Below are positions 1 to 7,936 of a stretch of DNA of 57,283 nucleotides, one piece after another. Below the pieces are notes generated by a model. It ran no database searches and was not told where the DNA came from. It saw only the letters and a list, made by a program, of their open reading frames with translations. This stretch comes from Bacteroidia bacterium (GTDB lineage Bacteria > Bacteroidota > Bacteroidia > Bacteroidales > GWA2-32-17). Location: positions 1 to 57,283 of the forward strand of contig JACREQ010000035.1 in assembly GCA_016218155.1 (NCBI GenBank). The letters are read 5' to 3'. The translations under genes and the position numbers were made by a program. The stretch's first letter is position 1, and every line of letters starts with the position of its first letter.

Positions 1-47
1 ACAGAATTGCCTTTTAATAGCTCTATTTTTTTTAGCTTTTGAAGCAT
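1..47 (-). CDS. Start of a further secretion/pilus operon gene (partial)
   Basis: The stop codon of the secretin gene overlaps a new ATG by one base (TAATG). The frame after this ATG is open to the window edge and reads MLQKLKKIELLKGNS. The one-base overlap suggests translational coupling and a seventh gene in this operon. A platform protein (GspF/PilC) or an assembly protein would be expected, because neither is among the genes visible here, but 15 residues are too few to identify it. Confidence 0.5.
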   Translation of the reverse strand, partial: MLQKLKKIELLKGNS

Positions 48-1957
48 TAATAAATCACTGTAGGTTTAATAAAAATATTGAGTTTACTTACTTTTTTCTC
101 CTTAGTTCTACTACTAAAAACCCATTTTATTATTGGTATTCTTGAAAGTAATGGAACACCTGTTCCTGAATCACTACTTCCATTTTCTTCAAGTCCACCC
201 AACAAAACCATTTCTTCGTTTTTTATTCGAATTAATGATTCAAAATTTCTTGTTACAGAACCAGGAGGTGCGCTTGGGGAAATTCTTGCAGTAAAATCTG
301 ATTGTTTAACTTTAATTTCAAGTGTTACCTGATTATCACCAGAAACAATTGGTTTTATTGTTATAGATAAATCAGCATTGATTGATTTATAAGTTCGTGT
401 AGTAATATTTTGAGGGTTTTGTGTTCCTACTACATTATTTTGTTCTTCCATGTAATATTCCGTTTTTCCGATACTTAATGTTGCTTCGTGACCATTAAGT
501 GTAGACATTTTGGGTGTTGACCGTAGGTGCAAAACTCCATTATCTTCAAGAGCCTTAATACTTAAATAAAAATTAGGTGTAACATGACCAAGATTAAACC
601 AACCAAATCCGTTAAATGAATTTATAAGATTATTAATTGTACTTGTACTGAAAGTCATGTCTATTCCCGGAAAAATACTTCCTGCGGTTTTCACTTGTGA
701 ATTATCAGCTATACCTGTAGAAATTCCAGTGGCTGTTATATGTTTCTTGGTTACATCCACAATCATTACTTCGATTAAAACTACAGGAACCACCTTGTCA
801 ATGCTTCGGATAAAAGCTTTAACAAGCTGCACTTTGGGACTTATTCCGGTTACCAGAAGACTGTTTAGTTCTGGAAACTCTTTAATCTCCACATCTTTTT
901 TAACATCAGCTGGAATTATCTCCATGATTTTGTCAACGGTTCTGTATTGCAATTGAATAACTTCCGATTCTTTCAGAACCATTACTTTCTGTTCACCCAA
1001 GACATAGATATTGCCATTTTTTCGATAGGTAAATTCCGTCCCATTCAGCACATTATTCAGAAACTCATCATAGTTCATCCCTGTAATAGCCATATCTACC
1101 GTTCCGTCAATCGGGGAAACGATGGAATAATTTATATGCAGTTTGTCTGAAACTTCTTTAATTAAATCAATAATCGGTGCATTTACTACTGAAATATTAA
1201 TGCTATCCAAAGAAAATATCTGAGTTAATATACTGGCATCAGTAGATTTTCTATTTTTCTTTACATCCCCAGTTGATTTGTTATCAATCTTCTGAATTTC
1301 CTTTTTATCCAAAATATAAAAACCATCAGAATTCTTTGTCAGGCTTAAATCATTTGAATATGCCAGCATTTCCATTACCTGATCGAAAGGTTTATCCTGA
1401 ACAAAACCATTAATTAATATTCCGTTAAGCGAAGATGCAAGAATTATATTCTTGCCGGACTGTCTGGTTATTTCTTTTGCGACTTGTACAAGTGTATCTT
1501 TTGTTAAATCAACTGAAAGCTGATCGTTTGCCGAAATGTATTTAATGTTGAGTTTTTTAGGAATAATTTTCACTTCTTCTTTTGGAGCCTGATATTTTGA
1601 GACCGTAATAATTGTTCCGATTACGTTTATTTCAAGGTCAAATTCTTTAGCCATGAACATTAACATATCTATAACTCTTACATTTGAAAAATTATTTACA
1701 ATATTGATATTCAAAGTCGGGTCAACAGAAATATTGATTTTTGCATTATTGGCAACAGCTCGTAGAAACTCTTGTATAGATACTCCACTTACAGACACAT
1801 CCACCGATTCTTCCATTGCAGGCATTGTAACAGAAAGTGTTGTTAGTTTTTTTTCGATTTCTTTAAACCGGTCTGTTTGCGACCAAGCAGAGCTTATAAT
1901 CCCCGAAAGAAAAATAAACCATAGTATTTTTAACAAAGTTCCTTTGATTTTTTTCAT
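47..1957 (-). CDS. gspD: Secretin (GspD/PilQ family), outer-membrane channel
   Basis: A 636-residue protein with a signal peptide (residues 1-26, ending SSAWSQ). It has three short N-type/STN-like modules (about 50-120, 145-220 and 250-325), one more N-domain (about 330-390), and a C-terminal secretin domain (about 390-636). Typical secretin blocks are VVPVVLIEVMIVDV at the start of the domain, LHLRSTPKMSTLNGHEA in the middle and EEMVLLGGL...VPLLSRIPI near the end. Secretins form the outer-membrane ring through which pilins or exoproteins pass. The gene lies 10 bases after gspE in the same operon. The repeated STN-like modules are closer to PilQ/GspD of type II secretion or type IV pili than to type III injectisomes. 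GspD and PilQ cannot be told apart from sequence alone. Confidence 0.9.
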   Translation of the reverse strand: MKKIKGTLLKILWFIFLSGIISSAWSQTDRFKEIEKKLTTLSVTMPAMEESVDVSVSGVSIQEFLRAVANNAKINISVDPTLNINIVNNFSNVRVIDMLMFMAKEFDLEINVIGTIITVSKYQAPKEEVKIIPKKLNIKYISANDQLSVDLTKDTLVQVAKEITRQSGKNIILASSLNGILINGFVQDKPFDQVMEMLAYSNDLSLTKNSDGFYILDKKEIQKIDNKSTGDVKKNRKSTDASILTQIFSLDSINISVVNAPIIDLIKEVSDKLHINYSIVSPIDGTVDMAITGMNYDEFLNNVLNGTEFTYRKNGNIYVLGEQKVMVLKESEVIQLQYRTVDKIMEIIPADVKKDVEIKEFPELNSLLVTGISPKVQLVKAFIRSIDKVVPVVLIEVMIVDVTKKHITATGISTGIADNSQVKTAGSIFPGIDMTFSTSTINNLINSFNGFGWFNLGHVTPNFYLSIKALEDNGVLHLRSTPKMSTLNGHEATLSIGKTEYYMEEQNNVVGTQNPQNITTRTYKSINADLSITIKPIVSGDNQVTLEIKVKQSDFTARISPSAPPGSVTRNFESLIRIKNEEMVLLGGLEENGSSDSGTGVPLLSRIPIIKWVFSSRTKEKKVSKLNIFIKPTVIY

Positions 1958-1967
1958 TCTATTTTCT

Positions 1968-3407
1968 TTATATCGTAGTCATAAGGATTGGATACACCTC
2001 TTCGGATGTTGTTAGACCCTGTTCAAGCAGGCTGAAAGCACTATCAGATAGTCGCAATATTCCCTTTTCTTTGAGCAGTGAACCTACATTCATATCTCCG
2101 GCTTTTATCTTTTCTGATAAATTATAATCTATGGTAATTACCTCATAAACCGCTCTACGTCCACGATAACCTGTATAATAACATTTTTCACATCCGGTTG
2201 CCGTAAATAATGAATCAATCTTGTTTGGTAAAACAAAATTCTTTGGTAACAGAGCACTGTCATACGGAATTTTCGTTTTACAGTGAGGGCATAAAATCCT
2301 AACCAAACGTTGTGCTACAGAAAGACTCAGGGTATTTGCCAGTAAGAACGAAGGAACCTCCATATCAATGAGCCTTGAAATGGTTCCCCATGCTGAATTG
2401 GTGTGAATGGTTGATAAAACAAGGTGTCCTGTCAATGCTGCCCTGATTGCCATTTGTGCGGTTTCATTATCCCTGATTTCTCCCAACATGATTATGTCAG
2501 GGTCTTGTCGTAAAAAGGTTCGCAAAGCACTGGCAAAGGTAAGACCGATACTTTCTTTTAACTGTACCTGATTTACTCCTTCAAGGGTATATTCTATAGG
2601 GTCTTCTATTGTAAGTATGTTTACATTCTCTTTGTTAAGGATTTTCAGGGTAGCGTATAAGGTGGTTGTTTTACCGCTTCCGGTAGGCCCGCTAATAAGG
2701 ATTATTCCATGAGGCTTTTTAATACCCTCGTAATAATCCTCTAATTGGTGTGCATTAAAACCAAGCGATGTAATATCAACGTTGGTCGAATCTTTACTTA
2801 AAAGCCTTAAAACAATCTTTTCTCCGTATAGAGAAGGCAGGACTGAAACTCGTATATCAAATTTATCTTTTCCTGTATTGAAAAATATCCTACCGTCCTG
2901 TGGCAGTCTTTTTTCAGCAATGTCAAGGTTTGACTTGATTTTTATTTTGTTAACCAGAGAAGGATACTCGTCTTTTTTAATCACATATCTTTCTACCAGT
3001 TTACCATCAATTCGTAAACGGATACGACAATTTTCTTCATAGGTCTCAATGTGAATATCGGAACTGTTTATAGAATTTGCTTCCGAAATAAGTCGGAATA
3101 GGAAATCGTCACTTAACCTGCCATTCACAGAAAGCGTTTCTTCACTTGTTTTTCCCTTCCCTTTTCGGTAATAAAGGCTTAATGATTTCTGAATAACCGG
3201 TGAGGACGTTTTTTCTAATGTTATTATCTTTCCGAAAAGAACTTCCAGTTCATCTTTTATATTTTCATTGCACTTTATTACATCAATGTAGAATTCAAGA
3301 TTTCCGTTGTTGGCAGCTTTGGGTAAAATACCATAATGCCATGCCTGATCTGCCGAAACCAGTTGCAATAAATCCGTACTCAGGGTTATGTGGTCGTTCT
3401 CAGACAT
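1968..3407 (-). CDS. gspE: Secretion/pilus assembly ATPase (GspE/PilB family)
   Basis: A 479-residue hexameric traffic ATPase that powers pilin polymerisation on the cytoplasmic face of the inner membrane. Visible motifs: Walker A GPTGSGKTT (240-248), the Asp box around IEDPIEY (267-273), Walker B DPDIIMLGEIRD (302-313), the His box TGHLVLSTIHTN (326-337), and a zinc tetracysteine C373-x2-C376...C406-x2-C409. The N-terminus is a short MshEN-like domain (about 1-80), so the protein is shorter than the roughly 560 residues of typical PilB. It overlaps the prepilin peptidase gene upstream by 8 bases. The TGHLVLSTIHTN box and zinc site place it with the extension ATPases rather than PilT. Assignment to the family is secure; the choice of system is not. 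Confidence 0.93.
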   Translation of the reverse strand: MSENDHITLSTDLLQLVSADQAWHYGILPKAANNGNLEFYIDVIKCNENIKDELEVLFGKIITLEKTSSPVIQKSLSLYYRKGKGKTSEETLSVNGRLSDDFLFRLISEANSINSSDIHIETYEENCRIRLRIDGKLVERYVIKKDEYPSLVNKIKIKSNLDIAEKRLPQDGRIFFNTGKDKFDIRVSVLPSLYGEKIVLRLLSKDSTNVDITSLGFNAHQLEDYYEGIKKPHGIILISGPTGSGKTTTLYATLKILNKENVNILTIEDPIEYTLEGVNQVQLKESIGLTFASALRTFLRQDPDIIMLGEIRDNETAQMAIRAALTGHLVLSTIHTNSAWGTISRLIDMEVPSFLLANTLSLSVAQRLVRILCPHCKTKIPYDSALLPKNFVLPNKIDSLFTATGCEKCYYTGYRGRRAVYEVITIDYNLSEKIKAGDMNVGSLLKEKGILRLSDSAFSLLEQGLTTSEEVYPILMTTI

Positions 3408-3933
3408 AGTATATTCCTATTAAGTTCGCAACATAAGTATCGTTTTGTAGTTTTCCCGGACAAAAAGAAAATTCAATAATAAGAACCACTATAAACAATA
3501 TGGCAACTAAACCTGCCAGAGGTATTGTTTTTTCCTTTTTATTCAACAATAACAATGTGGCTAAATGAATAAACAGACTGATAATTAATGCTGAAACCAG
3601 AAACAAAATAAAGTTAATGGGTGAAAAAGCCAAACACAGGCAAACAAAGAAGAGCCAGTCGCCTAATCCAATATATTTATTTAAAATATTTACAGGTTTA
3701 TGGGATTTAACAGAGAACCATACTGAAACCAAAAGAAATTGTAATAAAACAAAGCAGAAGTTTATTCCTGCATTATATAACACTTCCAATAATGTTTTCT
3801 CCTGTACTGAAAATAAAAGAAATGAACTTGCTAAAAAAGGGATTATAAGCCAATGAATTCCCCGCCATCTGAAATCCTGATATGCCGTTATTAATAACAA
3901 TGCAAATAATATTATATGAATAGTCCAGAACAT
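3400..3933 (-). CDS. Small prepilin peptidase (A24 aspartic protease)
   Basis: A 177-residue membrane protein with about six hydrophobic segments. The two catalytic aspartates of the A24 family are recognisable: D20 in AYQDFRWRGIHW and D92 in the GxGD motif IGLGDW. It has only the peptidase half; the cytoplasmic N-methyltransferase half and cysteine motifs of full-length PilD/GspO are missing, as in TadV/FlaK-type enzymes. It begins on the last base of the pilin gene (TAATG) and overlaps gspE by 8 bases, so it is almost certainly dedicated to the adjacent pseudopilin, whose leader ends in Ala instead of Gly. Confidence 0.82.
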   Translation of the reverse strand: MFWTIHIILFALLLITAYQDFRWRGIHWLIIPFLASSFLLFSVQEKTLLEVLYNAGINFCFVLLQFLLVSVWFSVKSHKPVNILNKYIGLGDWLFFVCLCLAFSPINFILFLVSALIISLFIHLATLLLLNKKEKTIPLAGLVAILFIVVLIIEFSFCPGKLQNDTYVANLIGIYYV

Positions 3934-4337
3934 CAGTCTTTGGTGGTTTCTTTAAGGTTTTGGTTCTGGTCTATTTCCCAGACATTAAATACCCCGTCTC
4001 CATCAAAATCTACCACTGCTGTTGCCGTTGCTTTAAAACTATTGGTACTGGCTTCCACCACTTCAATTTTGTAGTTTGCTTTGCCGTTTTCAGTAACCAG
4101 TTTTGACTGCTCAAAACCAACATCGTCTATGAGTTGTGAGTATTTGGAGTTTTGATAGAAATAGCTTTTCTCAAGGGTATATAAATGGTTTAACTGAACC
4201 TGAGCTTCGGTACTTTTTGCCTTTGTTATTAATGGCATGAGTTCAGGTAATGCCAGAAGAATCAGTATTCCCATAATTACAAGTGCAACCAATAGTTCGG
4301 TTAACGAAAAGGCTTTTAGCAGATGTTTTTGTTTCAT
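3933..4337 (-). CDS. Type IV pilin/pseudopilin (GspG-like)
   Basis: A 134-residue prepilin. A short basic leader (MKQKHLLKA) precedes the hydrophobic helix FSLTELLVALVIMGILILLA, with the conserved Glu5 of the mature protein (E14). The residue before the cleavage site is Ala9, not the usual Gly. The C-terminal part holds D110-F-D-G-D-G (VDFDGDGVFNVWEID), a calcium-loop-like motif as in major pseudopilins of type II secretion. It is the only pilin gene seen in this window and is followed at once by the peptidase that should process it. The start overlaps the LytTR gene's end by four bases (ATGA). Confidence 0.88.
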   Translation of the reverse strand: MKQKHLLKAFSLTELLVALVIMGILILLALPELMPLITKAKSTEAQVQLNHLYTLEKSYFYQNSKYSQLIDDVGFEQSKLVTENGKANYKIEVVEASTNSFKATATAVVDFDGDGVFNVWEIDQNQNLKETTKD

Positions 4338-5125
4338 ATAATGTTAAGTTGTTTCATTATTTTAGGTTTCCTTCGTATGGAAATTTCAAGCAGCAAATCA
4401 TTCTCCATGTGTACTGTGTGATTTTTAATTTTATCTATATAATTTTTGTTCACTATTGTTGACCTGTGAATTTTAATAAAACAATCATGTTCCATCAGAA
4501 TTTTTTCCACTTTATATAAAGGCTTTACTAAAAATTTACTCGATCCATTCCGTAGAAATAAAGTAGTATAGCTTCCATCCGCCCCACAATAAAGGATCTC
4601 TGAGACATAACAAAAAAATGTGCCATTCTTATCGCTTATGCCTATTCGTGGTCCTGAATTATATAAACCTCCGAGTTTGTTGATTCTTGAATCAAGATAT
4701 TCCATCTTGTAATAATTGACCAATTGTTCAATGGAAAGATTAAAATCTCTGACAAAAGAGCAATTATCATTTATAAAATATGTGTTTTCTGAACTGACAA
4801 TTAAAAATAAGATGAACCCGGAACTCAGTTGTTGTACAGAAACAAGGTTCGGATTTCTTGAGTATTTACATTGTTTGCAATGGCTAATCTTTTTTGAAAT
4901 CTCGTAATCAAAACCCTTAATCATGTGAGGTGTAATAATTTCCTGATCACTTCTTATTTTGCACTTTTTTGAAAATATTTTAGACTGTAGCTTGTTTTCG
5001 CTATCTACCAGATAAGCACAAAGACATTCTATTTCCTGAGTTGAGCATAGCCTGTTAACATTATCAATTGTAACTGGTGGAATATGAGGTTTTATCCACT
5101 TGCTGATTTTAGAAATATCATTCAT
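4334..5125 (-). CDS. LytTR-type DNA-binding regulator with Cys-rich N-terminal region
   Basis: A 263-residue protein. Residues about 165-260 form a LytTR DNA-binding domain: VSEILYCGADGSYTTLFL, then a turn and FIKIHRSTIVNKNYIDKI, which is the hallmark H-R-S-x-[IL]-V-N segment. No response-regulator receiver domain is present. The N-terminal 150 residues carry C27, C34, C36, C55, C83 and C86 and could be a metal- or redox-sensing domain, but I do not recognise the family. It overlaps the pilin gene by four bases and is 32 bases after the HNH gene, so it is probably the operon's own regulator. LytTR proteins bind spaced direct repeats; the only such arrays I found in the window lie far away at 36437-36486 and 38521-38570. 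Confidence 0.8.
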   Translation of the reverse strand: MNDISKISKWIKPHIPPVTIDNVNRLCSTQEIECLCAYLVDSENKLQSKIFSKKCKIRSDQEIITPHMIKGFDYEISKKISHCKQCKYSRNPNLVSVQQLSSGFILFLIVSSENTYFINDNCSFVRDFNLSIEQLVNYYKMEYLDSRINKLGGLYNSGPRIGISDKNGTFFCYVSEILYCGADGSYTTLFLRNGSSKFLVKPLYKVEKILMEHDCFIKIHRSTIVNKNYIDKIKNHTVHMENDLLLEISIRRKPKIMKQLNII

Positions 5126-5157
5126 CTTTTTAATTTACTTCAAAAGGAAGGCAAGCG

Positions 5158-5493
5158 TTATTTTATATACTTATTTTTCAAGGCTCCATCTGCTGTTACC
5201 GTACAAAGCCATTGGGGATAATCGTCTGATTTTCCTTTATTATTTTCCCACTGTAAGGGCTGCAAATTTGATAAATCATCTTTCCCTCCTTTACTTTTTG
5301 GCTGAATATGATCGATTTCCCATCCCATTGACAATGGGCTATTATTGCCGTGCATCTCTTTTTTTATCCATGCCCCGCAACGGTCTTTTCTATACACATT
5401 AGGATCGTAACCCGGTACTGCTGTTGCTTTTTCCCATACAGCATCAATGATGGATTTACCAAAGGATTCGTTTAAAACAGTTTTATTTCTCAT
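5158..5493 (-). CDS. HNH endonuclease family protein
   Basis: A 111-residue protein with a compact HNH (beta-beta-alpha-metal) nuclease motif: MGWEIDHIQPKSKGG with D61 and H62, then NLQPLQW (N76) and NNKGKSD (N84, N85). It is the first gene of the pilus/secretion operon, 32 bases before the LytTR gene. Proteins of this size with a stand-alone HNH motif are common in Bacteroidota and their role is generally unknown; a DNA-processing role linked to a DNA-uptake pilus is possible but only suggested by position. Cys39 and Cys97 are present but do not form the CxxC pairs of zinc-bound HNH proteins. Confidence 0.75.
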   Translation of the reverse strand: MRNKTVLNESFGKSIIDAVWEKATAVPGYDPNVYRKDRCGAWIKKEMHGNNSPLSMGWEIDHIQPKSKGGKDDLSNLQPLQWENNKGKSDDYPQWLCTVTADGALKNKYIK

Positions 5494-5498
5494 AATTC

Positions 5499-5548
5499 GG
5501 TTAGTTTGATTCTATACCCTATAGAGTACGAAAATCAAAAACCTAACC
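5499..5548 (-). promoter_or_regulatory. Long interrupted palindrome before the HNH gene
   Basis: A 50-base imperfect palindrome ends 5 bases before the HNH start codon. On the minus strand the arms pair as GGTTAG/CTAACC, TTTGATT/AATCAAA and CTATA/TATAG, with a GGG centre and short bulges on one side. It could fold as an RNA hairpin covering the ribosome-binding region, or be a double-strand operator at the head of the secretion operon. No U-tract follows, so a terminator is unlikely. Confidence 0.45.
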
Positions 5549-5616
5549 AGTAAAAAAGAAGAAATTTTTAAACTATTTTCAGATTGTGTTGAAAATGAGC
5601 AATATAGAAAATTAAA

Positions 5617-6360
5617 TTATTCCAGTTTTTCTAATATTTCGGAAGCTCGTTTGTTTAAGTAGCAATCTTTATTTAATAATTTCCTGAAATGAATGATTGC
5701 TTTTTGGGTCTGATTCAATTTAAGGTAACACAAACCGGAATACCAGACAGCATTTTCATGGAAAATACTTTGATTGTCAGAAATTACATTCTCAAAATGT
5801 TTTATCGCATCATTAAATCCCTGTAAACTCATGTAAGAAAGTCCTGTAAAATATTCTTTATTAGTATAGAAATCTGAGGTATCAGGTATAAGTTTGAATA
5901 ATTCAATTGCTTCATAATATTTTTCGAGGTCGTATGCCCTTAACGCCTGAGTATAAATATCGGTATTGGTTTTCTGAGCTCCTCTCGTAATTGTTCCGGC
6001 ATCATAACGCTCAAAATAAGTAGCATAAAGTTCATCGTTTGTATTGGATTTATTAAAAATGCAAATGGTAGAAATTACTGCTATTACTAAAATCGCACAG
6101 GCAGCATAAAGAAAGACCCACTTTTTGAATCTTTTAATCTGTTTTTCTTTTTTAAACTCTTTGGAGATTTCACTTAATTGATTCCGTAATTCATAAACAT
6201 CTCGATTGGAAAAAGCAGCCCTGATTTCTTTTTGCAAAAAACAGTCCTGCGCCAGTTCTTTATCTGTTTTAAGCTGTAATTCAAAATTAATTAAGTCATC
6301 GCCCTGCAACTCTCCGTCAAGGTATCTTTCAATTAATATGGTGCGATCTGATTTATTCAT
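5617..6360 (-). CDS. Putative membrane anti-sigma factor with TPR repeats
   Basis: A 247-residue protein. The N-terminus (IERYLDGELQGDDLINFE, then an acidic/helical stretch) is typical of anti-sigma factors of Bacteroidota, without a clear zinc-binding HxxxCxxC. One transmembrane segment lies at about 86-106 (WVFLYAACAILVIAVIS...), followed by three TPR-like helical repeats (about 137-247, e.g. DLEKYYEAIELF, GFNDAIKHFENVI, NQTQKAIIHFRKLL) on the periplasmic side. It overlaps the ECF sigma gene by 8 bases, so the two are translated together. It probably holds the sigma factor at the membrane until an envelope signal is sensed. The target regulon is unknown. Confidence 0.7.
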   Translation of the reverse strand: MNKSDRTILIERYLDGELQGDDLINFELQLKTDKELAQDCFLQKEIRAAFSNRDVYELRNQLSEISKEFKKEKQIKRFKKWVFLYAACAILVIAVISTICIFNKSNTNDELYATYFERYDAGTITRGAQKTNTDIYTQALRAYDLEKYYEAIELFKLIPDTSDFYTNKEYFTGLSYMSLQGFNDAIKHFENVISDNQSIFHENAVWYSGLCYLKLNQTQKAIIHFRKLLNKDCYLNKRASEILEKLE

Positions 6361-6931
6361 TTACCAAGTTATTATAGGCCGGATGATTTCTTAATAATCC
6401 TCTTAAATATTCCAGACACCTGAACTTTTTGTTCATGGCAATCTGGTTGTTTCTATACTCCATCCGGTGAGCAATTTCGTTCATCCCTTTTTCCTGCAAA
6501 TAATACATGTCCAACACTTCCTGACAATCAGCTTTAAGCTGCTCATATTGAGTCCACATAAGTTTGTGCAACCGTTCTAAATTATATTCACGTAAAAGAT
6601 TAGTGTCTTCGTATTCTTCTGTAAAGAAATCGATAAAAATCCGTTTATTCTTCATTTTTACTGCATAAATCCAATTATTTTTGCAAATGCTCATGAAATA
6701 TGCGTCGAATGAACACGATAACAAGAAATCCGGTTTCTGAATCTCCGTATATGCTTTTACAATGGTTTCCTGAAAAATATCTTCCGCCTCAATTACACTT
6801 CCAGAATTAATGGTCACATGGCGAATTACTTTTTCCCAATATTCAGAATATAGGAACCTTATTACATGTCTGTTTCGTGCCTTAATTCCTTCAATAATCT
6901 GTTCATCAGAATAGGGAAGTCTTATTTTCAC
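6353..6931 (-). CDS. ECF-type RNA polymerase sigma factor
   Basis: A sigma-70 family protein with region 2 (FLYSEYWEKVIRHVT, then EAEDIFQETIVKAYTEI) and region 4 (CQEVLDMYYLQEKGMNEIA...QIAMNKKFRCLEYLR, a helix-turn-helix). I place the start at GTG 6931 (VKIRLPYSDEQ, 192 residues, normal ECF length). The open frame continues up to a TTG at 6976, but that would place a good Bacteroidota-type promoter (6947-6976) inside the coding sequence. It overlaps the anti-sigma gene by 8 bases. The regulon cannot be read from the sequence. Confidence 0.8.
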   Translation of the reverse strand: MKIRLPYSDEQIIEGIKARNRHVIRFLYSEYWEKVIRHVTINSGSVIEAEDIFQETIVKAYTEIQKPDFLLSCSFDAYFMSICKNNWIYAVKMKNKRIFIDFFTEEYEDTNLLREYNLERLHKLMWTQYEQLKADCQEVLDMYYLQEKGMNEIAHRMEYRNNQIAMNKKFRCLEYLRGLLRNHPAYNNLVNE

Positions 6932-6946
6932 ATAGTAAATTTTGTA

Positions 6947-6976
6947 TAAAGGTAAGCAAGAGTTACCATCTAACAA
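6947..6976 (-). promoter_or_regulatory. Predicted promoter of the ECF sigma operon
   Basis: On the minus strand ATTG (6977-6974) is followed after 19 bases by TACCTTTA (6954-6947). This fits the primary-sigma promoter of Bacteroidota (TTTG, about 19 bases, TAnnTTTG) with one mismatch in each box. A start of transcription near 6940 would give a leader of about 10 bases before GTG 6931 and supports that start codon. Confidence 0.4.
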
Positions 6977-6994
6977 TTTAACAATGTAAATTAT

Positions 6995-7882
6995 TTATTT
7001 AATGTGAGCGATAAAATTCAATAATCCAAGAATTACTAAATATATTGATTCCGCTTCTTGTCTTGAAAAATCTCTCTTTTGCCCGGCATGGTGTGTTTTA
7101 CCGGACAATGCTGTATTAGCCTTATTTAATTCATCTATCCACTTATAAGTTGCGGTATCGATACTTTTTAACCATTTAAATGCAGTTTCCGAAGCCTCTT
7201 GTTTTCTAATTTTTATTAAGTTCCGGGTCAGTGCATCTAAGGTACATCTGCAATGGGCAACGCATTTATTGTAATCTTTCTGATTAAAATATCCCTCTGC
7301 TTTATTAAACTCGAAAATAATATCGCCATAGGCTTCTTTTAAAGTCTTATGAGTAAGAGGAATTTCAATAAGTTTTAAACTTTGATAGCCCAGATTCGGA
7401 AGGATTTTCTCAACCCAATGGGATTTTGGAATTGAAAAATACAAGTTAACCGTTTCTTTACGCATACCTTCTGCACTATTTATTCTTCTTCCATCTGGAA
7501 AATTTATTTCTGTTTTAATAATTGTAAGAACTGTAAAATCAATGATGAAATTAACATCATCTTTTCAGTATTTTTCAATTACACTAATAGCTTTATCATC
7601 AAGTATAAAATTAAAGCTATCACTTTCTTTGGTTTCATCTTCTTTTATAGAATAACCTGCAAAAAGGACTGTTTCAGAAAGAAACATGTCAGGATTCTGA
7701 AATTTCAGTTTAGCTGAAATCGAAACAACATCAAACACAATTTCTTTTGAAGGTCTATTGTAAACAAAAGAAATAACAATGTTTAGAAATGATTTTAACC
7801 CATCAAAGTTTGCGGTTATAAGATTAGTGTCGATTTTTATATCCTGATTTCTTGACAAAAGAGAAAATGAAGAATTATTCAT
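6995..7882 (-). pseudogene. Single gene interrupted by one in-frame TGA (HEPN-like C-terminus)
   Basis: Two open frames, 7565-7882 (105 residues, ends VIEKY) and 6995-7465 (156 residues from its first ATG), are in the same frame. Only the TGA at 7565-7567 separates them, and the sequence right after it (KDDVNFIIDFTVLTIIK, then INFPDGRRINSAEGM) reads as protein up to the second ATG. The undisturbed product would be about 295 residues. The C-terminal 100 residues are helical (FNKAEGYFNQKDYNKCVAHCR, later HHAGQKRDFSRQEAESIY) and resemble HEPN or abortive-infection C-terminal helices, without a clear RxxxxH site. TGA replacing TGG, CGA or TCA, or a sequencing error, is the simplest cause; other genes here use TGA as stop. 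Confidence 0.65.
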
Positions 7883-7936
7883 TGTGTTTTATATTTTGTT
7901 AAATGTGAGTAAGAAAATTCTAATATTAACTTTTTT

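Noticed and set aside
1653-2015. Plus-strand open frame of 120 codons opposite the secretin gene
   Set aside because: It overlaps the start of the secretin gene and the end of the ATPase gene antisense, has no start context and no recognisable product.
7565-7567. In-frame TGA as selenocysteine or reassigned codon
   Set aside because: Other genes here end at TGA, no stem-loop like a SECIS element was seen after it, and no Sec-type protein family is recognisable; mutation or error is simpler.
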